Origin: Candidatus Aenigmatarchaeota archaeon
Lineage (GTDB): Archaea > Aenigmatarchaeota > Aenigmatarchaeia > CG10238-14 > SCSR01
DNA length: 47,473 nucleotides
Assembly: GCA_016187405.1 (NCBI GenBank)
Contig: JACPJS010000004.1
Span: 1 to 47,473, forward strand
Reading direction: 5' to 3'
The first letter of the stretch is position 1. The number at the start of each line of letters is the position of its first letter. The position numbers and the translations under genes are program-made. The notes under the pieces were generated by a model that saw only the letters and a list, made by a program, of their open reading frames with translations, did not search any database and was not told where the DNA came from. Below are positions 8,213 to 15,542 of this stretch, in pieces.

Positions 8213-8716
8213 ATGAGACTTGTTAGGACGATTTTGGAAAGCCTTGGGAAAAATTGGAAGTGGATAGTGTTCGGAGCAGTACTTTATGTTCTACCTGCAT
8301 TATACAGATATTTCACAACAAATTCACTGGTTCCGATACTTGATTACACACTTTTCCTATATCAGCAAAATTCACAGATAATTCCAGTCAATCTAGAGAC
8401 TCTTGGAGCATTATTCCTGATACAAGGTTCGCTCGGTGCAATAGTAGGCAACAGTTTCTTTGAAATGATTCTGAAAAGAAAACTTGAAGGAACTGAAAAA
8501 TATCTTGCTTATGTCCTAGGATCTGTATCGTTTGCTTTGTTATGGACGGGAGTGCAATTTGTAGGTTACAATTTCCTGAATCCGGTTGGTCCTTGGGGTA
8601 ATTCTGTATTTCCAAGTTCGAATGTATACGGTAGAAATATACTGATTTCACTTACAGTCGCACCATTGTTGCCTTATTTGATAGAACTTCTTAACAGAAA
8701 AATTAAATTACATTAA
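8213..8716 (+). CDS. Hypothetical multi-helix membrane protein
   Basis: This 167-aa protein has about four predicted membrane helices (roughly residues 17-34, 58-80, 98-120 and 143-160) and basic loops. No family is recognised. It is divergent from the 107-aa protein across a 62-base promoter region and ends 3 bases from the convergent lipoprotein gene. Confidence 0.65.
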   Translation: MRLVRTILESLGKNWKWIVFGAVLYVLPALYRYFTTNSLVPILDYTLFLYQQNSQIIPVNLETLGALFLIQGSLGAIVGNSFFEMILKRKLEGTEKYLAYVLGSVSFALLWTGVQFVGYNFLNPVGPWGNSVFPSSNVYGRNILISLTVAPLLPYLIELLNRKIKLH

Positions 8717-8719
8717 AAA

Positions 8720-9175
8720 TTATTTTTTCTCTGGATCTTCGCAGATTTTTTGGTATAACTCTGTTGCGAGTTGCTTTAAAGTTTCTTCAGTTTCGTTGCT
8801 TTCTCTAACAAATGACATACCATCTTTAGCTAAAGAGTTCGTGTAATCATGGAGTCCTTTTGGACCATCTTGATCAAAAACTCTTGCTGGATATCTGGCC
8901 AAAATTTTCCCCCCATTATCTTTAACTACGCTGCCGAAAGACCTTCCATACTTGTTCAATAAAGTTGCACATTCATTTATTCCATTTGAACTAACTACAA
9001 GCCTGTTAAGCTTTAACACCTGACCCTCAGCGTAACGTGTTACAGGTGTGACTGTTACATTGAGTTTTGGGCTTTCAGAAGCTGGTGAAGCTGGTGAAGA
9101 GGAACATGCTGATAACAATGCAGCAGCTAAAACGATGCCTCTCCCGAACCCGCTGGTTAAATAACCATTTGACAT
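8720..9175 (-). CDS. Small lipoprotein
   Basis: This 151-aa protein has an N-terminal hydrophobic segment ending in a lipobox-like LLSAC (Cys about 24), followed by a Ser/Pro/Ala-rich linker (SSSPASPASESP). The mature domain (about residues 45-151) holds two more Cys (CATLL and KICED) that could form a disulfide. No family is recognised. It is divergent from the metallopeptidase at 9228, with which it may share a promoter region. It is likely membrane-anchored on the outer face. Confidence 0.65.
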   Translation of the reverse strand: MSNGYLTSGFGRGIVLAAALLSACSSSPASPASESPKLNVTVTPVTRYAEGQVLKLNRLVVSSNGINECATLLNKYGRSFGSVVKDNGGKILARYPARVFDQDGPKGLHDYTNSLAKDGMSFVRESNETEETLKQLATELYQKICEDPEKK

Positions 9176-9227
9176 AGTTTTTATATATTCAGATAACTTT
9201 ATAAGTTTAGTACTTTTTAGTAGTATA

Positions 9228-10082
9228 ATGTCATTTCGAATAGGTCAAGTACTTCAACTAAGTCTTTTTAGTCTTGTTTTATCTTGCACAACTGGGGTAG
9301 CGCAGGCACCAAATTCACCAATACCAACAGTGCCTCCTCAAAGAGAGATAGAAATACAAAATGCTACAAAATGCGAGACACAAAAGGTTGTTAGAGGTCA
9401 TTATCAATGGAACTGGTCCGATGGAACATGCTTTTTTGTACCTGCTGTGTCAATAGATTGCAAAAATTGCAGTAAGGAAAAATTAACTGAATTACAAAAA
9501 ATATTCGATGCAGGATACGATCAAGCTTTGAAAGGCTTTGGAATGGAACCTTACGAAAATCCTCGTTTTAGAGGACTTCATGTAAAAATTCACGAAAATC
9601 ATCTACAGTTTGGTCTAAACCATAGTCCATCAGATGCTTATCGAATCTATGAAGGACCTGGAGCAATCGCACATGAGATTACTCACGAATTCGATATCTA
9701 TTTACTGGGAGATCACGGTCAATCATGGTACGCAGAAGGCTTGGCCGACTACATCGATGATGGTGTAATAAGAAAGAATGCACAGAAAGTTATCAACGAT
9801 GTTAAAAAGGATCCAGAATTCTGGACAAAATATCCTGAATGGAAGGAAGTCCATGATACAGGTGCCCTTTACTTCGGTGAATTGATAAACAAAGGATTGA
9901 CGCCAGAGAAAAACAGATTGGCTCTTAAATATCTCCATGATACACGACCGTATCAAGGGTCTAGATGGGCATCCCCAAAAATCATAAATGCCGCTTACGA
10001 AAAAGCATTGGGATTGAATTCGGGTGAACTTGATTATCTTTTAGCGCTACTGAAACCAGGGTTAGACGCAAATAGACGTTAA
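9228..10082 (+). CDS. Secreted zinc metallopeptidase (HExxH, gluzincin-like)
   Basis: This 284-aa protein has a signal segment with a possible lipobox (LVLSC, Cys20). The zinc site is H149-E150-I-T-H153, with a third ligand expected at E170 in WYAEGLADY, the gluzincin arrangement (HExxH plus a downstream Glu in a helix). A small Cys-bearing N-terminal module (C49 to about C81) contains YQWNWSDGTCFFVP. Almost the same sequence recurs in the Cys-rich protein at 43801-44754, linking this enzyme to the surface cluster 34 kb away. It probably cleaves extracellular or envelope proteins. Confidence 0.75.
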   Translation: MSFRIGQVLQLSLFSLVLSCTTGVAQAPNSPIPTVPPQREIEIQNATKCETQKVVRGHYQWNWSDGTCFFVPAVSIDCKNCSKEKLTELQKIFDAGYDQALKGFGMEPYENPRFRGLHVKIHENHLQFGLNHSPSDAYRIYEGPGAIAHEITHEFDIYLLGDHGQSWYAEGLADYIDDGVIRKNAQKVINDVKKDPEFWTKYPEWKEVHDTGALYFGELINKGLTPEKNRLALKYLHDTRPYQGSRWASPKIINAAYEKALGLNSGELDYLLALLKPGLDANRR

Positions 10083-10115
10083 CAACTGGAAATTTAACAG
10101 ATATAATTAAACAAG

Positions 10116-10186
10116 TGGGTCCGAGGAGAATTGAACTCCTGCCTCGTCCACGTCAAAGACACGTCCTACCACTAGACTACGGACCC
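10116..10186 (-). tRNA. tRNA-Val (GAC)
   Basis: A 71-nt cloverleaf: acceptor GGGTCCG/CGGACCC, D-stem GTCT/GGAC, anticodon stem TGTCT/GGACG with loop TTGACGT, T-arm AGGAG-TTCAATT-CTCCT, discriminator A. The anticodon reads GAC (Val). Oddities are G37 rather than A and two G-U pairs in the anticodon stem. CCA is not encoded. It starts 4 bases after the stop of the methyltransferase gene on the same strand, so it may be processed from that transcript. Confidence 0.78.
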
Positions 10187-10190
10187 ATGC

Positions 10191-10685
10191 TTAAACTTTG
10201 TACAGATATGAATAAAAATGTCCTGTTCTTATTTTCCTAACCTCCTTCCAGCCTTCTATAGGATGACTGGTTGAAACAATTCTAGTTCCTTTCTTCAGTT
10301 TCAACAATTTCGGTTTCAATCTCTGTGTAAGTTTGTGCGAGAGATACATCACAACCACGGTAGCATCTGATATGTTCTGTTTGAATATGTCGTTGTGGAT
10401 TATTTTTTTTCCCGGATTCTTCATACGGGACAACCAGACCATGAATCGATTTTTTTCTATCCCAATTGACTTTGCGTTGAATTCTTTTGATGCGATACTA
10501 ACAATTCTACCGTCACCTGAGCCTAAATCATATACAACATCATTTTTCTTCACATTCGCAAGTCTCAACATCTTTCTTATCGTATCTTTTGGCAAAGGAA
10601 TTGGTGGCGCTTCGTTTCTGACAAGTTCCAACCACAACCAAACAAGAAATGGAATAGGAATTAATGTCAACCAATACAAATCCAT
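10191..10685 (-). CDS. FAM173/ATPSCKMT-like SAM methyltransferase
   Basis: This 164-aa class I methyltransferase has an N-terminal membrane helix (residues 4-21). Motif I is VVYDLGSGDGRIV, binding S-adenosylmethionine, followed by the acidic SIGIEKN strand and a VVMYLS strand ending in SHKLTQRLKPKL. This order, plus the single N-terminal helix, matches the FAM173 (ATPSCKMT-like) protein-lysine methyltransferases, whose eukaryotic members methylate ATP synthase subunit c. A membrane-protein target is therefore plausible here. tRNA-Val follows 4 bases downstream. Confidence 0.75.
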   Translation of the reverse strand: MDLYWLTLIPIPFLVWLWLELVRNEAPPIPLPKDTIRKMLRLANVKKNDVVYDLGSGDGRIVSIASKEFNAKSIGIEKNRFMVWLSRMKNPGKKIIHNDIFKQNISDATVVVMYLSHKLTQRLKPKLLKLKKGTRIVSTSHPIEGWKEVRKIRTGHFYSYLYKV

Positions 10686-10712
10686 AAATAGCTTTTCGTT
10701 TATTGTTTATTT

Positions 10713-11078
10713 ATGGCAAGAGGTACTTTCCAAGGAGACGATATAAATATTTACCTAACTCCGGATGAAATAACAAATTTAGGGTTTTTGGAGATCAGGC
10801 GTGTTGGTAGTCGTGGCAGATTGGCTCATCCTCCACTTGAAGTTGAACTGGTAACCGATGGAGGATTAGTAAAAGCGACGATAGAAGTTACAAAATTGCA
10901 ACAACCTGAAAGATACAGTGACCATATAAAAGTTGATAGACGTCCAGAAGGTTTCTATATTCAAATTGATGAAATAGCCCATGACAGAATGCATTATGAC
11001 AGGCCAGATGATAGAAGGCATCCGCTTGCTGAAACTAGATACAACGGTTCTGACAAAGTAAGTTTTTGGTTAGAGTAA
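10713..11078 (+). CDS. Hypothetical protein
   Basis: This 121-aa soluble protein, rich in Asp, Arg and His (a notably charged C-terminal half around HDRMHYDRPDDRRHP), is predicted mostly beta. It is not recognised. It is divergent from the methyltransferase (27-base gap containing an AT-rich element) and convergent with tRNA-Ser, whose 3' end lies 3 bases past its stop. Confidence 0.55.
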   Translation: MARGTFQGDDINIYLTPDEITNLGFLEIRRVGSRGRLAHPPLEVELVTDGGLVKATIEVTKLQQPERYSDHIKVDRRPEGFYIQIDEIAHDRMHYDRPDDRRHPLAETRYNGSDKVSFWLE

Positions 11079-11080
11079 GG

Positions 11081-11198
11081 CGCTGAAGGCGAGATTTGAA
11101 CTCGCAAGCAGCAAGCTGCGCTGGTTTAGCAAACTTACACGATATAAGGCTTTTACACCTATACATCTCAGTGCCATACCAGGTTAGGCGACTTCAGC
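11081..11198 (-). tRNA. tRNA-Ser (GCT) with intron in the anticodon stem
   Basis: A 118-nt gene; the mature tRNA is 84 nt. Acceptor GCTGAAG/CTTCAGC, discriminator G, D-stem GCC/GGC, T-arm GCGAG-TTCAAAT-CTCGC, and a long variable arm GCAG-CTTG-CTGC that marks a type II tRNA. No anticodon stem forms in the unspliced sequence. Removing 34 nt gives a perfect stem CTGGT/ACCAG with loop TTGCTAA, anticodon GCT. The intron lies between positions 29 and 30, a non-canonical site. CCA is not fully encoded (CC then T). Confidence 0.88.
11135..11168 (-). other. 34-nt tRNA-Ser intron (position 29/30)
   Basis: The junctions fit a bulge-helix-bulge. The central 4-bp helix is GCAC/GTGT. The 5' bulge TGA is cut after TG and the 3' bulge AAG after AA. 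The inner helix is GATGTATAGG with CCTTATATC (one bulged base). The cut sites predicted from this motif are exactly those needed to restore the tRNA anticodon stem. The outer helix is weak. Confidence 0.82.
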
Positions 11199-11281
11199 AT
11201 ACATAAAAGATAACAGTTGAAATTTATAAAATGTTATTAGAATGCTTAAATCTTTAACTATCTTCTATTTGTTTAGATTAT

Positions 11282-11614
11282 ATGGTACAAAGGTATTTCC
11301 CTGAGAGTGCGATCGAACTTAGATCTCCCCTAAATGGTGAGAGAATTATTGCAGGAACAGGTGATATAATACAATTAAGAAATTCTCGAACTGGGGGTAG
11401 TGTTGCGGGTTATGTTAGAGAAATTCATGCACGCAGCGTTACTCTTTCACACGAAGATCCGTATTTTAGAACAAAATATCTATGGCATGTTGTTCTTGGA
11501 ATGCATGATTATCACAAGTTTTTTCCAGGGGATAGAAGTTATGATTTGAGAAAATTCGATGAATTTGAAGTGTTGAAAAAACATCCCAACAATGTAGCGC
11601 CTCATAATAAATAA
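11282..11614 (+). CDS. Hypothetical protein
   Basis: This 110-aa soluble basic protein is predicted beta-rich in its first half (residues 12-65). It is not recognised. Its promoter is in the AT-rich gap 11199-11281 (AATTTATAAAATG near 11219 and TTAAATC near 11245). It appears monocistronic. Confidence 0.55.
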   Translation: MVQRYFPESAIELRSPLNGERIIAGTGDIIQLRNSRTGGSVAGYVREIHARSVTLSHEDPYFRTKYLWHVVLGMHDYHKFFPGDRSYDLRKFDEFEVLKKHPNNVAPHNK

Positions 11615-11723
11615 ATTCTATCTTTTTCGTTTTGAAAATTTTTTATTATTCAGAAATATAACCTCACCATGAAAAAACAAATATTTAAACTAGTTTTACC
11701 AAATAACATAAGGTGAATGAAAA

Positions 11724-12020
11724 ATGCCAGTATCTGTAAGAGAAGTTTCTGATATGTTATCAAAGGATGTTTTCACAAACAAGGGATTTTACGTAGGTAA
11801 GATCAGTGAAATGGAATTTGATTTGACAAAATTCAAGGTAAGAGCGCTAGTTATCGAGGCAGCAAAGAGTTCGACAGTAGGAAAGATGATTGGCGGAAAG
11901 AGAGGAGTAGTAGTTCCTTATTCCATGGTGCAGTCAGTCGGAGATGTCGTGATAATGAAGCACATCAACGAGAACCTTCCTGAAGGGGAAGAGTTGGAAG
12001 CAGCTCCTGTTGGAAGATAA
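11724..12020 (+). CDS. PRC-barrel domain protein
   Basis: This 98-aa protein is a single PRC-barrel: beta-strand pattern VFTNKGFYVGKISEMEFD...FKVRALVIEA...KRGVVVPYSMVQSVGDVVIM. In euryarchaea, short PRC-barrel proteins (CdpB) sit in the divisome with SepF and CdpA. ftsZ lies only 0.5 kb away here, so a cell-division role is a reasonable inference, though the genes are not co-transcribed. An AGGTGA ribosome-binding site precedes the ATG, and a TTTAAAC box lies about 30 bases upstream. Confidence 0.82.
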   Translation: MPVSVREVSDMLSKDVFTNKGFYVGKISEMEFDLTKFKVRALVIEAAKSSTVGKMIGGKRGVVVPYSMVQSVGDVVIMKHINENLPEGEELEAAPVGR

Positions 12021-12028
12021 ATTCTAAA

Positions 12029-12304
12029 TTAACTTCTAATTTGAACAGACTTTTCTAAAGCGTCAGCAGCATCTCTCAATCCAATCCAGTATCTTGCTTT
12101 ACCTTCGACTATATATTTGTCATTTGGTTTGTAGAATCTCCCACGAAACTCTCGCCATCTTCCTTGAACAAAATCATATCCTTCGTCATCAACGCCAGTG
12201 ATAAATCCCAATAATTCATGTGCAGGATCCAATCTTTGTAGTCTTCTATAATCTTGTATAATCAACGAAATTACAGCATCGTGATCACTTGCTATGTCAC
12301 TCAT
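12029..12304 (-). CDS. Hypothetical protein
   Basis: This 91-aa soluble protein has helical ends and a central Arg/Tyr-rich segment (DFVQGRWREFRGRFYKP). It is not recognised. Its promoter (an AT-rich run about 12308-12330) is separate. It is convergent with the PRC-barrel gene, with 8 bases between the ends. Confidence 0.55.
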   Translation of the reverse strand: MSDIASDHDAVISLIIQDYRRLQRLDPAHELLGFITGVDDEGYDFVQGRWREFRGRFYKPNDKYIVEGKARYWIGLRDAADALEKSVQIRS

Positions 12305-12359
12305 AAAATTAATACTAACATTAAAGATTTAAGCATCTTAGAATTGCATAGAAAATTCT

Positions 12360-12397
12360 AAAAGGAAAAAGAGTAAAGGGGTGAAATAAATTTCACC
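12360..12397 (-). terminator. Hairpin plus T-rich tract ending the ftsZ transcript
   Basis: The minus strand has a 7-bp stem GGTGAAA/TTTCACC with loop TTTA (12380-12397), followed by pyrimidine-rich CCCTTTACTCTTTTTCCTTTT. It overlaps the stop codon of the 21-aa ORF, so the ftsZ transcript probably runs through that ORF and ends here. Confidence 0.55.
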
Positions 12398-12462
12398 TAC
12401 CCTTCTTCAAATATGTCCATTTCTTCTACTTCTTCAAACGGATCCCATATGTCGTCTTCCAT
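12397..12462 (-). CDS. Tiny acidic ORF (21 aa) downstream of ftsZ
   Basis: A 21-codon ORF with an unusually good ribosome-binding site (AAAGGGGG, spacing about 9) lies 50 bases after the ftsZ stop. The peptide starts MEDDIWDPFEEVEEMD and ends IFEEG. It is extremely acidic, with two aromatic/hydrophobic patches (IWDPF and DIF) like a short linear binding motif. A terminator hairpin begins at its stop codon. The same ACCGAAAGGGGG leader also precedes the gene starting at 40020, so the ribosome-binding site looks genuine. Whether the peptide is made is unproven. Confidence 0.5.
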   Translation of the reverse strand: MEDDIWDPFEEVEEMDIFEEG

Positions 12463-12512
12463 TTTCTTCGCCCCCTTTCGGTTAGATTAAATGTAGTAAG
12501 AGAGGCTGGGCC

Positions 12513-13664
12513 TCATCTTATTACATCAATTCCTAGAGAGTGACTGATTTCCCTTACGACAGGTGCTTCTCTCATTACCGGACCTAGGATGTACGGTGAA
12601 CGGACGCCTGTTATGATGGCTATTACTTGAACCTTGCCTTCGAACTCTGGAAGAATTCTAGCCCCCCAGAATACTTGTGCTGTTGGGTCAAGATGTCTTG
12701 CGACAGTTTCACCAATCAAGTTGACTTCGTCTAACTTGAGATCTGGTCCACCTGCAATGTGAACTAGTGCTCCTGAAGCTCCAGTGTAGTCAACTTCCAA
12801 CAATGGGTTTTGCAATGCTTTTGTAATTGCATCCTCTGCCCTGTTGCTCGAGCTGCTTTCACCTACTCCAATTGCTGCTACTCCACCTGAGTGCATCAGA
12901 GCTCTAACGTCTGCGTAGTCAAGATTGACCAGGCTTGGTAGAGTTATAGTTTCTGTGATTCCCTTTACCATGCTTGCGATTAACTCGTCAGCCACACCAA
13001 ATGCTTGTTGTACAGACAGGTTGCCTGCATATTTCAACAGTTTGTCATTTTCTATGACGATTGCAGTGTCTGATACCTGTCTTACCGCAGCCAAACCCTC
13101 TTCGGCTTTGTTTATTCTTGCCCCTTCTAGTTTGAAAGGCATTGTAACTACTGCGATGACAATCGCACCAAGTGACTTGGCGATCTCACATGCAATGGAA
13201 ACGGATCCAGTACCAGTTCCCTTTCCTAATCCAGCGATTGCGAATACAAGATCTGAACCATCAAGTTGTGCCTTGATATCATTTCTAGATTCTTCTGCTG
13301 ATTTTCGTCCGATGTCAGGAATACCTCCTGCTCCGAGGCCTCTTGTCAGTTCTCTTCCGATCAAGATTTTCTTGTCAGCTTTACCGACTGCCAAGTGTTT
13401 AGCGTCAGTGTTGATCGATACTGTATTTGCACCCTCGACTCCCATTTCTGTCAATCGAGTAACTGCGTTCTGTCCAGCACCCCCACAACCAATGACTGTA
13501 ACTTTAGCTTTCTTGACGGAGAAACCGAATTCTTGTTCTGCCAGTTTGTAGTAATCTACATTGCTGTATGTCGCACCTGAGCTTGACTCAAGTTTGAATC
13601 TATTCTGTAGAGTCTCACCCTGACCCTGGGAATTTCCCAGTACTTTTCTTACGATGCTGTCCAT
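12513..13664 (-). CDS. ftsZ: Cell division GTPase FtsZ with altered signature motif
   Basis: This 383-aa FtsZ has its nucleotide-binding core starting at VTVIGCGGAGQNAV (residues 55-68). The tubulin signature GGGTGTG is replaced by G147-K148-G-T-G-T-G153; codon GGA-AAG-GGA confirms it. The catalytic T7 loop is intact (N-L-D-Y-A-D, about 247-252). An N-terminal extension of about 50 residues precedes the core, and the C-terminus is short (ends GIDVIR) with no long tail. A strong GGAGGAG ribosome-binding site sits 6 bases before the ATG. It polymerises into the division ring. A PRC-barrel gene and an acidic micro-ORF are nearby. Confidence 0.93.
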   Translation of the reverse strand: MDSIVRKVLGNSQGQGETLQNRFKLESSSGATYSNVDYYKLAEQEFGFSVKKAKVTVIGCGGAGQNAVTRLTEMGVEGANTVSINTDAKHLAVGKADKKILIGRELTRGLGAGGIPDIGRKSAEESRNDIKAQLDGSDLVFAIAGLGKGTGTGSVSIACEIAKSLGAIVIAVVTMPFKLEGARINKAEEGLAAVRQVSDTAIVIENDKLLKYAGNLSVQQAFGVADELIASMVKGITETITLPSLVNLDYADVRALMHSGGVAAIGVGESSSSNRAEDAITKALQNPLLEVDYTGASGALVHIAGGPDLKLDEVNLIGETVARHLDPTAQVFWGARILPEFEGKVQVIAIITGVRSPYILGPVMREAPVVREISHSLGIDVIR

Positions 13665-14042
13665 GTTTTTCTCCTCCTATCTCTTGCAAAACATATTTTG
13701 CGTAATCGAAAACTCTTTATTAAGAGATTTTCAATTAATGTTACGAGAAATGGAATTGGAGAAATAGTTGTAACTTAGAATTAAACTATACGTCACACAC
13801 AAAACACACACGAGTAACAATTATTTCGTTCTGATTTATATATACTTATTGTAAATTCCATTCTATATTTTTCACAACATACATTTCAAATTTCGTCATT
13901 TTCTAGAATGTTGTAGGCTTTGTTTATTCGTCAATCAGATGCATTTTACGATTGTGCACAAAAAAAATTCATATACAACACGTTGTAATCACAATTTTTT
14001 CCTTCGAAAATGTTTAAGTTGTAGAAAAATCAAAATGATTTC
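13665..14042. other. 378-bp divergent intergenic region (ftsZ / mgtC promoters)
   Basis: No ORF or RNA was recognised. A TATA-like TATATATAAAT on the minus strand near 13835-13845 would give ftsZ a leader of about 140 nt, which contains a small CTCTT/AAGAG hairpin (about 13708-13723). For mgtC, a TTTAAG box at about 14010-14016 gives a near-leaderless start. A CA-rich repeat (ACACACAAAACACACAC, about 13793-13811) and three TTGT/ACAA inverted repeats (13952-13994) are also present. Confidence 0.55.
13952..13994. repeat. Cluster of TTGT/ACAA inverted repeats (candidate operators)
   Basis: Three inverted repeats are built from the same half-sites: TTGTGCACAA (13952-13961, perfect), TACAAC-AC-GTTGTA (13974-13987) and TTGT-AATC-ACAA (13983-13994). 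They lie just upstream of the mgtC TATA box, suggesting binding sites for a dimeric regulator. Confidence 0.4.
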
Positions 14043-14585
14043 ATGGTTTTAGATTTTTCCCCAATTCAAACTGAAATTTTATTCAAACTTTTGGTAGCCA
14101 CAGGTATAGGTGCTTTGATAGGATTGGAGAGGGAATTAAAATATAGTCCTGTTGGAATCAAGACTTATTCTATCATAGGTCTTGGTTCGTGCCTTTTCAC
14201 GATTTTATCAGGTTTGGCAAATCAGGATTTTGTCGGGGGTATCGTTACTGGTGTCGGTTTCCTTGGCGCAGGTGCAATTTTCAAGAGTGACAAGGGAGTA
14301 AGAGGTCTCACAACGGCAGCTTTGGTCTGGATATCGGCAGCCTTAGGCATGGCGATAGGTTTTGGCTACTTTACATTAGCGTTGTTCGGAACTGTGATAG
14401 TTTACGTAATTTTGATAATCATTGGTTACATCGAAAGGAAATATATTTCAAGGATAGCTCAGGAAGGCGGTCTCGATATAGAAAGGGCTAAAAGAACTAT
14501 TGACTCCCTTTCAAAGTACTTGGATGAGACTAAGAAACACATCAAAAGCCTTCATAAAAAACAAAAGAAACCATCAACCAAATGA
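14043..14585 (+). CDS. MgtC/SapB-family membrane protein
   Basis: This 180-aa protein has about five membrane helices with the family signatures GIGALIGLERE (about residues 18-28), GVGFLGAGAIF (about 76-86) and RGLTTAALVWISAALG (about 92-107). It has a basic cytoplasmic tail rich in Lys. MgtC proteins are linked to low-magnesium survival and to control of membrane energetics; they are not proven transporters. The start is near-leaderless behind a TTTAAG box. Its stop overlaps the end of the polymerase-like gene on the other strand by 12 bases. Confidence 0.87.
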   Translation: MVLDFSPIQTEILFKLLVATGIGALIGLERELKYSPVGIKTYSIIGLGSCLFTILSGLANQDFVGGIVTGVGFLGAGAIFKSDKGVRGLTTAALVWISAALGMAIGFGYFTLALFGTVIVYVILIIIGYIERKYISRIAQEGGLDIERAKRTIDSLSKYLDETKKHIKSLHKKQKKPSTK

Positions 14586-15542
14586 TAATTCCATCTGATT
14601 CTCATCTGTCTTTACTCTTCTATGCCTGACAGTCTTGTATTTTTCGAACCAATCCTTCACTTCATCGCCGAAAATAGGATGCATTACCTGACCAATCACA
14701 CCTGAAGTGCCGTCTCTGCCAAAATCTTTCTGTCTGTAATAATCTAATGCAACAATGTCAGTTCCTCCAACAAATTCGGTCTCATCTATATCAACAGCTC
14801 TACCATCTCTTATCACATAACCCCTTATCGCACGTTCACCTTTCTTTTTTTCGTATTTTTGAGCGAATTTCACTTGTTCTCTTCCCAATGCAGGTGCCGA
14901 ATACTGATGCCATTCTTTACTCATCCTTTTTATTCCACATACCAAATCTTTTCGAGGAACATCTCCTGAAAGCAATCTATCAATCTCAGTCTGTGCAAAA
15001 TTTCTGGCTGAAGAGTAATCTCTCTGAACCAGTGTCCGATTTACAAGTTGTTCAACAAAATTTCTTTCATAATTAGTTCTGTCACGAAAATGCCAATCAT
15101 ATCCGGGAGTTTTAAGATTACCACCGACGTATGCAATTACCCTTCCATCTCCAACAAGTATACATTGTCCTGTTCCCAGTTCAATCATATTTGGATATTC
15201 AGTCCCATCATTGTCAACAAAGACAAAAATACCAGCTACTGTAACTATTTTTTCCTTTTGCAATTCTTGTACAAACCTTTCTTTCGTAGTTTCTATCCAT
15301 GAATTGACTTGTTCCTTCCAAAATCCATGAATACCGTAGAAAACATTATCGTCCTTTGATTCTAGATCTTCCATTATGACTGCAGAAGCCTTTTCCATCC
15401 TTCTTGCCCAAGTTACCCTTCCAGTATTATCTTGAGGAACGTGATTGAACGTTCTGTAGAATCTGGATTTCAAATAAGGAGCAAGAGCTGTAGGGAAGAA
15501 CGGTATATGAAGAACTTTAACGTCGTATACGCCTAGATTCAT
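14574..15542 (-). CDS. Family-B DNA polymerase homologue, palm/thumb half (inactive)
   Basis: This 322-aa protein aligns by eye with the C-terminal half of PolB. A FFPTALAPYLKSRF stretch matches the fingers segment (GFIPSLLGHLLEER). NVFYGIHG (66-73) matches motif B NSFYGYYG. VDNDGTEY (109-116, D110/D112) matches motif C. The thumb follows, with RLLSGDVPRKDLV and YEKKKGERAIRGYVI. Motif A is cut: the upstream protein ends VILGMKG and this one starts MNLGVYD, together replacing VLDFxxLYPS, so the catalytic Asp is Gly and is in the other subunit. Polymerase activity is probably lost. Translation is coupled to the upstream half (ATGA overlap). Confidence 0.7.
   Translation of the reverse strand: MNLGVYDVKVLHIPFFPTALAPYLKSRFYRTFNHVPQDNTGRVTWARRMEKASAVIMEDLESKDDNVFYGIHGFWKEQVNSWIETTKERFVQELQKEKIVTVAGIFVFVDNDGTEYPNMIELGTGQCILVGDGRVIAYVGGNLKTPGYDWHFRDRTNYERNFVEQLVNRTLVQRDYSSARNFAQTEIDRLLSGDVPRKDLVCGIKRMSKEWHQYSAPALGREQVKFAQKYEKKKGERAIRGYVIRDGRAVDIDETEFVGGTDIVALDYYRQKDFGRDGTSGVIGQVMHPIFGDEVKDWFEKYKTVRHRRVKTDENQMELSFG

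Noticed and set aside
10116-10186. Alternative anticodons for this tRNA (TTG Gln, CTT Lys)
   Set aside because: Shifting the anticodon loop breaks the stem pairing or the D-stem; only the GAC reading keeps all four helices.
13793-13811. CA-rich repeat near ftsZ as a CRISPR or phase-variable tract
   Set aside because: Only a few imperfect ACACAC units, no regular spacers, and not inside a coding frame.
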